Positions 1 through 5,002 of a stretch of 5,802 nucleotides of DNA are shown here, one piece after another. The stretch spans positions 1 to 5,802 of the forward strand of contig CANQSW010000085.1 in the NCBI GenBank assembly GCA_947626615.1, read 5' to 3'. The number at the start of each line of letters is the position of its first letter. Within the stretch, counting starts at the first letter, position 1. The notes beneath the pieces were generated by a model. That model saw only the letters and a list, made by a program, of their open reading frames with translations, did not search any database and was not told the DNA's origin. Both the position numbers and the translations under genes were made by a program. This DNA comes from an uncultured Peptococcaceae bacterium (GTDB lineage Bacteria; Bacillota; Dehalobacteriia; UBA4068; UBA4997).

Positions 1-62
1 CCTATATCCTGCCCGAAGTCACGGGCAGCGACCATTGCCCGGTGGTGCTGGAGATATTTTGA
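1..62 (+). CDS. xthA: Exodeoxyribonuclease III, C-terminal end (partial)
   Basis: The plus-strand reading frame entering from the left translates to YILPEVTGSDHCPVVLEIF and stops at TGA 60-62; codons begin at position 3. The Gly-Ser-Asp-His-Cys-Pro-Val string is the C-terminal signature of the exonuclease III / AP endonuclease family, in which the Asp-His pair is part of the catalytic site. The family removes nucleotides from 3' ends and cleaves at abasic sites in base-excision repair in the cytoplasm. Only about 19 residues are visible, so the assignment rests on this motif and its position right at the C-terminus, as in ExoIII. The gene converges on the tRNA-Thr gene. No plus-strand terminator is visible after the stop, so its transcripts may run antisense through the tRNA. 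Confidence 0.82.
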   Translation, partial: YILPEVTGSDHCPVVLEIF

Positions 63-64
63 GC

Positions 65-96
65 AAAAAAAACCGACGCGGTAAAAACCACGTCGG
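65..96 (-). terminator. Rho-independent terminator of the tRNA-Thr gene
   Basis: An inverted repeat has arms at 73-81 and 88-96: nine pairs with one C/A mismatch and a six-base loop. It is flanked on the left by eight A residues (65-72). Read on the minus strand this is a GC-rich stem followed by eight U residues, the standard intrinsic terminator layout. It starts 9 bases past the tRNA CCA end. On the plus strand no T-run follows the stem, so it should not terminate xthA. Confidence 0.85.
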
Positions 97-104
97 CTGC
101 GGTG

Positions 105-180
<76 letters not shown>

Positions 181-198
181 AGAACTGCCGTAATTAGT

Positions 199-227
199 AT
201 TATATAGTGCCGGTTTGATAATGTCAA
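199..227 (-). promoter_or_regulatory. Consensus sigma-70/sigma-A promoter of tRNA-Thr
   Basis: On the minus strand a perfect TTGACA (222-227) is followed after exactly 17 bases by a perfect TATAAT (199-204). Transcription should begin near position 192, leaving a 5' leader of about 12 nt before the mature tRNA end at 180, to be removed by RNase P. Both hexamers and the spacer match consensus, as expected for a highly expressed stable RNA gene. Confidence 0.93.
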
Positions 228-244
228 GTGATTTTTTACATAAA
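215..244 (+). promoter_or_regulatory. Possible luxS promoter overlapping the tRNA promoter
   Basis: On the plus strand TTGATA (215-220, five of six matches to the -35 consensus) is followed after 18 bases by CATAAA (239-244, four of six matches to the -10). Transcription would start near 251, inside the palindrome at 249-270. The -35 element directly abuts the divergent tRNA -35 element (222-227), so the two promoters would compete for polymerase. The -10 is weak; this is a candidate only. Confidence 0.4.
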
Positions 245-248
245 GCGC

Positions 249-270
249 AAAATTCAGCGCGCCGAAATTT
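249..270. promoter_or_regulatory. Operator-like interrupted palindrome upstream of luxS
   Basis: A 22-bp dyad is centred between 259 and 260 with no loop, and nine of its eleven mirrored positions are complementary. The mismatches are at 252/267 and 256/263. The parts are AAA-TTC-GCG on the left and CGC-GAA-TTT on the right, separated by single unpaired bases. It lies between the putative luxS -10 and the ribosome binding site at 276-280, where a repressor would block initiation. The missing loop favours a protein-binding DNA site over an RNA hairpin. I do not recognise the regulator. Confidence 0.45.
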
Positions 271-288
271 ATTTTGGAGGTATAACAA

Positions 289-750
289 ATGGAGAGGATT
301 GCCAGCTTTACCGTGAACCATGATCTGCTGGAAAAGGGTATGTACGTCTCGCGCATCGACGGCGACGCGGTGACCTACGATATCCGCATGAAGAAGCCGA
401 ACGCGGGCGATTATCTGCCGGTGCCGGCGGCGCATACGTTTGAACATCTTTTCGCCACCTACGCCAGAAACTCCGCCTGGGCCAAAAGCGTGCTTTATGT
501 CGGGCCGATGGGCTGCCGCACGGGCTTTTATTTGCTGCTGCGCGACGACGTGAGCCGCGCGGACGCGCTGCGCCTGGTGCGGGAAGCCTTCGCCTTCGTG
601 GCCGGGTTCAGCGGCCCGATACCGGGGGCGACGCGGCAGGAATGTGGTAATTATCTGGAGCACGATCTGGCGGGCGCCAAGGCCGTGGCCGAGGATATGC
701 TGGCCGTGTTGGCCGCTTGGACGCCGGAAAAAATGCGCTACGCCGAATAA
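289..750 (+). CDS. luxS: S-ribosylhomocysteine lyase LuxS (AI-2 synthesis)
   Basis: This cytoplasmic metalloenzyme cleaves S-ribosylhomocysteine into homocysteine and 4,5-dihydroxy-2,3-pentanedione, the precursor of the AI-2 signal. It thereby recycles the product of SAM-dependent methylation in the activated methyl cycle. The 153-residue length is normal for the family. The metal-binding motif HTFEH lies at residues 49-53, with His49 and His53 as ligands and Glu52 as the family's catalytic glutamate. GPMGCRTGFY at 72-81 contains the catalytic cysteine (Cys76). ECGNY at 118-122 supplies the third metal ligand, Cys119. The ATG is preceded by GGAGG at 276-280 with an 8-base spacer. The gene stands alone: it is divergent from tRNA-Thr and followed by a strong terminator. 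The nucleosidase Pfs, which makes its substrate, is not in the window. Confidence 0.97.
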   Translation: MERIASFTVNHDLLEKGMYVSRIDGDAVTYDIRMKKPNAGDYLPVPAAHTFEHLFATYARNSAWAKSVLYVGPMGCRTGFYLLLRDDVSRADALRLVREAFAFVAGFSGPIPGATRQECGNYLEHDLAGAKAVAEDMLAVLAAWTPEKMRYAE

Positions 751-768
751 GCGCCAAATAATGAGCGC

Positions 769-810
769 AAAAAAGCTGCACGGTCTGCCAAACAGGCCGC
801 GCAGCTTTTT
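769..810. terminator. Bidirectional terminator between luxS and the purF-like gene
   Basis: The hairpin arms are GCTGC-CGG-CTG (775-787) and CAG-CCG-GCAGC (793-805). They are interrupted by an A/C mismatch (780/800) and a T-G pair (784/796), with the five-base loop CCAAA. Six A residues precede it (769-774) and five T residues follow (806-810), so it works as an intrinsic terminator on both strands. It lies 18 bases past the luxS stop and 20 bases past the stop of the convergent purF-like gene, ending both. Confidence 0.9.
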
Positions 811-830
811 ATGTTCGTTTTTTGCGGGGC

Positions 831-2252
831 TTATTCCTTGCCGTCCCAGCAATAGGTGCAGATACGCTCGCGCGGCAGGCCGATAGCCTCCAGCAGGCCG
901 TCCAGCGACTGATAGCCCAGCGAATCGAAGTGCAGCTTGTCGCAGATAGCCCGCAGCAGGCGTTTGCCGCGCTCGCTGGTGGCGTCGGCGTATTCCTCCA
1001 GGTGCTTTTCGCCCTCGTCGCCCTCCAGCTCATAGACCACGCGCCGCGCCAGCAGATCCATGTCGGAACTGCCGCGGGAGAAGTTCAGATATTTGCAGCT
1101 GTACATGATCGGCGGGCAGGCCGAGCGCATATGCACCTCGGCGGCGTTGGCCTCGGTCAGAAAATCCACCGTTTCCCTGAGCTGTGTGCCGCGCACGATC
1201 GAATCGTCCACAAACAGCAGCTTTTTGCCCTCGATCAGCTCCGGCACGGGTATCTGCTTCATTTTGGCCACCTGATTGCGCACGTTCTGGTTCACGGGCA
1301 TAAAAGAGCGCGGCCAGGTGGGGGTGTATTTGACGAAAGGCCGGGCGAACGCCATGCCGCTTTCGCGGGAATACCCGATGGCGTGCGGTATACCGGAATC
1401 CGGCATGCCGGCTACGTAATCCACCTTTGGCAGCGTGCCGTGTTCGCGCTCGTTCCGCGCCATGATCTCGCCGTTTTTATAGCGCATCACCTCGACGTTT
1501 ACGCCCTCGTAGTTGGAGTTCGGGTAGCCGTAATACGTCCAGAGAAAGGCGCATATCTTCATATCCTCGCCGGCGGGGGCAAGCGTCTCAACGCCGTCGG
1601 CCGTAACGCGGACGACTTCATGCGGGCCAAGCTCGTAGGCGTCGGCGTAGCCCAGCTTGTGATAAGCGAAGGATTCAAACGAGATACAATAACCGTGTTC
1701 GTTTTGGCCGATCAGCACCGGCAGGCGGCCGCGCTTATCGCGCGCCACGATCAGCCCGTCCGCCGTCATCACCAGAATGGTGGCAGAACCGTCGATGACC
1801 TCCTGCGCGTAGAGTATGCCCTCCAGCAGGTCGTCTTTCTGGTTGATCAGCGCGGCGGTCAGCTCGGTGTGGTTGATCTTGCCGGAGCTCATCGCCATAA
1901 ACTGATGCCGGTGATCGGAAAAATATTTTTGGATAAGCTCGTCCGCGTTATTGATAGCGCCCACGGTGGTGATACCGTATAGCCCCAGGTGCGAGCGCAC
2001 CAGCAGCGGCTGCGGGTCAGAATCGCTGATGCAGCCGATGCCAAGGCGGCCGTGGAAGTCGAGCAGATCCTTTTCAAATTTGGTGCGGAAAGGCGTATTT
2101 TCGATATTATGTATCTGCCGCTGGAAGCCGGCCGCCGGGTCATACACGCACATACCGCCGCGTCTGGTCCCCAGGTGGGAATGATAATCCACGCCGAAGA
2201 AAAGATCCAGCACGCAGTCCTCCTTGGAAGCAACAGCAAAAAAACCGCCCAT
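831..2252 (-). CDS. PurF-like amidophosphoribosyltransferase lacking the catalytic Cys
   Basis: This 473-residue protein resembles glutamine PRPP amidotransferase, which makes phosphoribosylamine from PRPP in the first step of purine synthesis. The phosphoribosyltransferase half is well kept: GMPDSGIPHAIGY at 282-294, and the PRPP loop LLFVDDSIVRGT at 345-356. Cys234, Cys386, Cys465 and Cys468 (CTYC near the C-terminus) match the four [4Fe-4S] ligands of Bacillus-type PurF. The N-terminal Ntn glutaminase half is recognisable by MGGFF and HSHLGTRRGG, but the usual nucleophilic Cys1 aligns with Met1. Residues equivalent to E. coli Arg73, Asn101 and Asp127 also appear replaced. The start chosen is ATG 2252-2250, with GAGGAGGA 8 bases upstream; the frame opens 29 residues further upstream but that stretch is Arg/Lys-rich, has no Cys and covers the promoter. 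I recall similar MGGFF proteins annotated as amidophosphoribosyltransferase in Bacteroides and Firmicutes. I withhold the symbol purF because its activity is uncertain. Confidence 0.88.
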   Translation of the reverse strand: MGGFFAVASKEDCVLDLFFGVDYHSHLGTRRGGMCVYDPAAGFQRQIHNIENTPFRTKFEKDLLDFHGRLGIGCISDSDPQPLLVRSHLGLYGITTVGAINNADELIQKYFSDHRHQFMAMSSGKINHTELTAALINQKDDLLEGILYAQEVIDGSATILVMTADGLIVARDKRGRLPVLIGQNEHGYCISFESFAYHKLGYADAYELGPHEVVRVTADGVETLAPAGEDMKICAFLWTYYGYPNSNYEGVNVEVMRYKNGEIMARNEREHGTLPKVDYVAGMPDSGIPHAIGYSRESGMAFARPFVKYTPTWPRSFMPVNQNVRNQVAKMKQIPVPELIEGKKLLFVDDSIVRGTQLRETVDFLTEANAAEVHMRSACPPIMYSCKYLNFSRGSSDMDLLARRVVYELEGDEGEKHLEEYADATSERGKRLLRAICDKLHFDSLGYQSLDGLLEAIGLPRERICTYCWDGKE

Positions 2253-2260
2253 AGGTAAAT

Positions 2261-2268
2261 TCCTCCTC
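2261..2268 (-). promoter_or_regulatory. Ribosome binding site deciding the purF-like start
   Basis: On the minus strand GAGGAGGA lies 8 bases before ATG 2252-2250. It fixes the start at the MGGFF methionine rather than the in-frame ATG 87 bases upstream, which lies upstream of the predicted transcription start and has no such site. This matters because it shows that no short cysteine-exposing propeptide precedes MGGFF. Confidence 0.85.
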
Positions 2269-2294
2269 AAATTGCGCCGTCGGATTTTGGGGAT

Positions 2295-2339
2295 AAAGCG
2301 CTTTTTTTTAATTATACCGAAAATCTGCCGCCGCCGCAA
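2295..2339 (-). promoter_or_regulatory. Promoter of the purF-like gene with a palindrome at its start site
   Basis: On the minus strand a perfect TATAAT (2311-2316) is preceded, 17 bases upstream, by TTGCGG (2334-2339), which matches the -35 consensus at only the first three positions. The predicted start is near 2304, giving a leader of about 50 nt. The perfect 10-bp palindrome AAAGCGCTTT (2295-2304) sits at that start site and could be a regulator site. No PurR box or purine riboswitch is recognisable in the leader. Confidence 0.6.
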
Positions 2340-2345
2340 GATATA

Positions 2346-2369
2346 TTTGCGCGCGTCTTTGCGCGCGTA
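2346..2369. repeat. 12-bp tandem duplication in the divergent intergenic region
   Basis: TTTGCGCGCGTC (2346-2357) is followed directly by TTTGCGCGCGTA (2358-2369), differing only in the last base. The GCGCGC cores can also pair with each other as a 6-bp hairpin. The pair is flanked by complementary arms CTGCCGC (2325-2331) and GCGGCAG (2372-2378). It lies upstream of both divergent promoters. The function is unknown. Confidence 0.6.
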
Positions 2370-2414
2370 TCGCGGCAGGAAAAGCGGGCGGATACGGCGA
2401 ATTATGCCAAACAG

Positions 2415-2441
2415 GCAGGATTTTGGCCCGCGGGGTCGAAT
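2415..2441 (+). promoter_or_regulatory. Sigma-H-like promoter upstream of the C20-methyltransferase gene
   Basis: The plus strand carries GCAGGATTT (2415-2423), an 11-base spacer, then GTCGAAT (2435-2441). This fits every defined position of the Bacillus subtilis sigma-H consensus RnAGGAwww-N11-12-RnnGAAT as I remember it. Transcription would start near 2447-2449, about 55 nt before the ATG. No good sigma-A promoter is visible in this stretch. The match is seen directly; that this organism has a SigH recognising it is inferred. Confidence 0.5.
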
Positions 2442-2502
2442 TATAGCTTGCTTTTAGTCGGCCAAATCGGGCCGCAGATAAATTTTGGGAGGTATTTGAT
2501 AT

Positions 2503-3189
2503 ATGGCGGGAAAACTGTACGGCGTGGGCGTTGGCCCGGGGGATAAAGAGCTGGTGACGCTGAAGGCGCTGCGGGTGCTGCAGGAGTGCGACGTGGTGGC
2601 CGTGCCTAAAATGAAGAGCGGCGAGACGACGGCCTATAACATCGTGGCCGATTATATACCGGAAAAGCCGGTTCTGGAATGTCCGATGCCGATGCACAAA
2701 AACTTCGACGAGCTGCAAAAAAATTACGAAGCGATCGCCGACCGGGTGGAGGAGCGCCTGCAAAAGGGCGAAAACGTGGCCTTTATCACGCTGGGCGACC
2801 CCACCGTCTATTCCACCTATATGCAGATAAACGCGATAATCCTGGCGCGCGGCTATGAGACCGAGCTTATTCCCGGCATTACTTCGTTCTGCGCGGCGGC
2901 GGCCCGGCTGAATATGCCGCTCTGCGAGCGTGACGAACCTTTGATCGTGCTGCCAGCTTCTTATAAAGAGGTGAAGGAGGGCATACGTCTGCGCGGCAAC
3001 AAAGTGCTGATGAAGGCCAACCGCGCCGTCATGGAGGTGCGCGATATGCTGGCCGAGGCGGGCCTGCTGGAAAGCAGCAGCATGGTGGAATGTTGCGGTA
3101 TGCCGAACGAGAAGATCTACCGCAGCATGGCGGATATGCACGAAAGCTCCACCTATTTTTCTATCATCATCGTCAAGGATAAAGACTGA
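2503..3189 (+). CDS. cobI/cbiL: Precorrin-2 / cobalt-factor II C20-methyltransferase
   Basis: This cytoplasmic enzyme transfers a methyl group from SAM to C-20 of the corrin precursor in cobalamin synthesis. The 228-residue protein fits the tetrapyrrole methylase family. GVGVGPGD at residues 7-14 is the N-terminal SAM-binding loop. LGDPTVYSTY at 97-106 is the second family signature, and its GDPTVYSTY form is typical of the CobI/CbiL branch. PGITSF at 124-129 is the third. The ATG at 2503 follows GGGAGG (2487-2492) with a 10-base spacer. No other cobalamin gene adjoins it, so it is separate from any main cob/cbi operon. No B12 riboswitch is visible upstream; a sigma-H-like promoter is. Whether the substrate is precorrin-2 (aerobic, CobI) or cobalt-factor II (anaerobic, CbiL) cannot be read from the sequence; the suspected anaerobic lineage favours CbiL. 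Confidence 0.92.
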   Translation: MAGKLYGVGVGPGDKELVTLKALRVLQECDVVAVPKMKSGETTAYNIVADYIPEKPVLECPMPMHKNFDELQKNYEAIADRVEERLQKGENVAFITLGDPTVYSTYMQINAIILARGYETELIPGITSFCAAAARLNMPLCERDEPLIVLPASYKEVKEGIRLRGNKVLMKANRAVMEVRDMLAEAGLLESSSMVECCGMPNEKIYRSMADMHESSTYFSIIIVKDKD

Positions 3190-3198
3190 TCCTCGCGG

Positions 3199-3256
3199 CA
3201 GCGCAGTCGGCTGCCTGCGCCGGGGCTGACCGGCCGGGCGGCGGCTGCGCTGTTTT
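3199..3256 (+). terminator. Probable intrinsic terminator after the C20-methyltransferase gene
   Basis: CAGCGCAG (3199-3206) and CTGCGCTG (3245-3252) are perfect complements. The pairing continues inward for three more positions (TCG with CGG, including one T-G pair), closing a GC-rich loop of about 32 bases that can fold further. Four T residues follow (3253-3256). The long loop and short T-run make it weaker than the other terminators here. It may act partially, allowing some read-through into the ABC exporter genes. Confidence 0.5.
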
Positions 3257-3283
3257 ACAGCGGCGGAGGTCTGCAAACGGCGG

Positions 3284-3301
3284 AAAGGAGGCGGCGGCTT
3301 G
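3284..3301 (+). promoter_or_regulatory. Ribosome binding site and TTG start of the first exporter gene
   Basis: AAAGGAGG (3284-3291) stands 7 bases before TTG 3299-3301. No ATG or GTG in this frame has comparable spacing. The first in-frame ATG further on would remove most of the first membrane helix. The rare TTG start is therefore preferred. Confidence 0.8.
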
Positions 3302-5002
3302 CGCGCGATCGTCAAAAAATATGCCTGGCTGATCCTGCTGCAGGGCGCGGCTGCTCTGCTGCTCAGCTTTGCTATGGTGCGGGGCGTGGCTATCGTCTCC
3401 GGCGCGGTAGACGCGCTGCTGGCGGGCGAGGCCGTGCGCCCGGCCGCCTACGCGCCGCCGCTTTTGGCGTTCACGCTGCTGGCGGTGCTGGCGGCCTACG
3501 TCAAAAGCAGCAGCGGTAAAGGCGCGGCCGTCGGGATCTTGGGCGACTGCCGGCGCGCCGTCATGGCGAAGCTGCCGCGCATCGCCTACGCCTATTATGA
3601 CCAAAACGGCACGGGCAAGGTCGTCTCCCGCCTGATCTCCGACGTGAAAGAGGCCGAAAAATTCTTCTCCGATATCCTGCTGGAGATCATCGGCACTATC
3701 GCCACCGGGCTGGTCACGTTCGTTTATATTTTCCAGATCAACGGCTGGCTGCTGTTCGCGGTGGCGGTCAGCTATCCCTTCGTGCTGGCCAGCGTCAAGG
3801 TGATCAGCAAGCGCGTGCTGCAGCTGGCCCGCCAGCGCAAAAGCTATATCGACGCCGAGACCGCCAAGGTCTACGACGTTATCGGCGGCATGGAGATCGT
3901 GCGCAGCTACGAGCTGGCAGACGTTATGGCCAAACGCCTGGCCGACGCCACGGCCGACGTTTTCGGCGTGGAAGTGAAGCGGGCGCGCATAACCTCGTAT
4001 ATGGAGGCTCTGCGTATGCTGCTCAAATGGATACCGGGCATTATCTGCCTGGCCACGGGTGCGCTTATGGTGGCGCGCGGCGCGATCACCACGGGCGAGC
4101 TGATGGCGTTCCTGCTGCTGACGGAGCGGGCGTTCGACGCGCTCTCCGGCCTGCCTTATTGCCTGAACGAGGCGGCGGACGCGGCCGTGGCGCTGGAGCG
4201 TCTGGACGGCCTGCTGCACGCCCCGGAGGAGGAGAGCGGCGGGCTGACCGAGCCGGGCGGGGGCGATACGGCGGTGGAGTTTGCCGGCGTATCCTTTGCC
4301 TACGACGAAAAGCCCGTGCTGCACGAGCTGGATTTTTGCATAAAACGGGGCGAGAAGGTGGCCTTCGTGGGGCAAAGCGGCAGCGGCAAAAGCACCGTTT
4401 TCAAGCTGATCTGCGGCTTTATCCGGCCGGACGGCGGCGCGTACCGTCTGTTTGGCCGGGATTTTGCCGAATATGACGTGGCGGCCGCCCGCGAGCATAT
4501 CGCCCTGATCACGCAGGAGGCGTTTCTGTTCCCGGCGAGCGTGGCCGAAAACGTGGGCTATGGCCGGCCGGGGGCGACGCAGGCGGAGATAGAGGCGGCC
4601 TGCCGCAGCGCCAATATCCACGATTTTATTATGAGCCTGCCGGAGGGCTACGCCACGCTGACCGGCGAGCGGGGCGTCAAAATGTCCGGCGGGGAGCGGC
4701 AGCGGCTGACGCTGGCCCGCGCCTTTCTGAAAAACGCGGATATCCTGCTGCTGGACGAGCCGACCTCCTCGCTGGACGCGGCCAACGAACGCCTGCTCTC
4801 CGAGGCGGTGGCCGGGCTGCCCCCGGATAAGACGGTTATCTATATCGCGCACCGGCTCTCCACCGTGGCCGGTTGCGACCGCATATTCTATCTGGAGGAC
4901 GGCGCGATCAAAGAGGCCGGCACGCACGCGGAGCTGCTGCGCTTAAACGGCGGTTACGCCCGGCTTTATCACGCCTGGGAAGATACGGAGGATAAGGAAT
5001 GA
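3299..5002 (+). CDS. ABC exporter half-transporter (membrane domain + ATPase), subunit 1
   Basis: This 567-residue protein has the type I ABC exporter layout: a six-helix membrane domain followed by a cytoplasmic ATPase. Hydrophobic segments lie near residues 9-33, 51-70, 128-147, 149-170, 243-260 and 266-286. YYDQNGTGKVVSRLISDV at 99-116 is the typical first intracellular loop that contacts the ATPase. The ATPase shows Walker A GQSGSGKST (358-366), the Q-loop Gln406, signature MSGGE (462-466, instead of LSGGQ), Walker B ending LLLDE with catalytic Glu487, the D-loop SLD (491-493) and the H-loop His518. All catalytic residues are present, so this subunit should hydrolyse ATP. The start is a TTG. 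Its stop overlaps the start of the next exporter gene, which implies coupled translation and a heterodimer. The substrate is unknown; drugs, peptides, lipids or metals are all possible in this family. Confidence 0.93.
   Translation: MRAIVKKYAWLILLQGAAALLLSFAMVRGVAIVSGAVDALLAGEAVRPAAYAPPLLAFTLLAVLAAYVKSSSGKGAAVGILGDCRRAVMAKLPRIAYAYYDQNGTGKVVSRLISDVKEAEKFFSDILLEIIGTIATGLVTFVYIFQINGWLLFAVAVSYPFVLASVKVISKRVLQLARQRKSYIDAETAKVYDVIGGMEIVRSYELADVMAKRLADATADVFGVEVKRARITSYMEALRMLLKWIPGIICLATGALMVARGAITTGELMAFLLLTERAFDALSGLPYCLNEAADAAVALERLDGLLHAPEEESGGLTEPGGGDTAVEFAGVSFAYDEKPVLHELDFCIKRGEKVAFVGQSGSGKSTVFKLICGFIRPDGGAYRLFGRDFAEYDVAAAREHIALITQEAFLFPASVAENVGYGRPGATQAEIEAACRSANIHDFIMSLPEGYATLTGERGVKMSGGERQRLTLARAFLKNADILLLDEPTSSLDAANERLLSEAVAGLPPDKTVIYIAHRLSTVAGCDRIFYLEDGAIKEAGTHAELLRLNGGYARLYHAWEDTEDKE

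Noticed and set aside
73..96. Hairpin as a terminator for xthA
   Set aside because: On the plus strand the stem is followed by CTGCGGTG with no T-run, so it is functional only for the minus-strand tRNA.
822..1982. 386-codon open frame on the plus strand opposite the purF-like gene
   Set aside because: It is antisense to a gene with clear conserved motifs, its composition is typical of a shadow frame, and there is no ribosome binding site or recognisable domain.
2253..2339. 29-residue N-terminal extension of the purF-like protein
   Set aside because: The extension is Arg/Lys-rich and unlike any PurF propeptide, contains no cysteine, overlaps the predicted promoter and transcription start, and a strong ribosome binding site points to the MGGFF methionine.
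2459..2474. Small hairpin CGGCC/GGCCG in the leader of the C20-methyltransferase gene
   Set aside because: Five pairs with a six-base loop and no T-run; common by chance in this GC-rich DNA and too small to call a regulatory element.
2340..2502. Cobalamin riboswitch before the C20-methyltransferase gene
   Set aside because: No B12-box-like string and none of the expected multi-stem layout is visible; the leader from the likely start is only about 55 nt, too short for this riboswitch.
2308..3315. 335-codon open frame on the minus strand across the C20-methyltransferase gene
   Set aside because: It is antisense to a well-recognised methyltransferase, spans both intergenic regions, and has no family features.
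4027..4476. 149-codon plus-strand open frame inside the first ABC exporter gene
   Set aside because: It is in another frame of a clearly conserved gene, has an Arg/Gly-rich composition and no domain; a shadow.
3173..4927. Very long open frame (584 codons) on the minus strand opposite the first ABC exporter gene
   Set aside because: The opposite strand encodes a complete ABC exporter with all ATPase motifs. The antisense protein is His/Arg/Gln/Ala-rich with no family resemblance, as expected for a shadow frame in GC-rich DNA.
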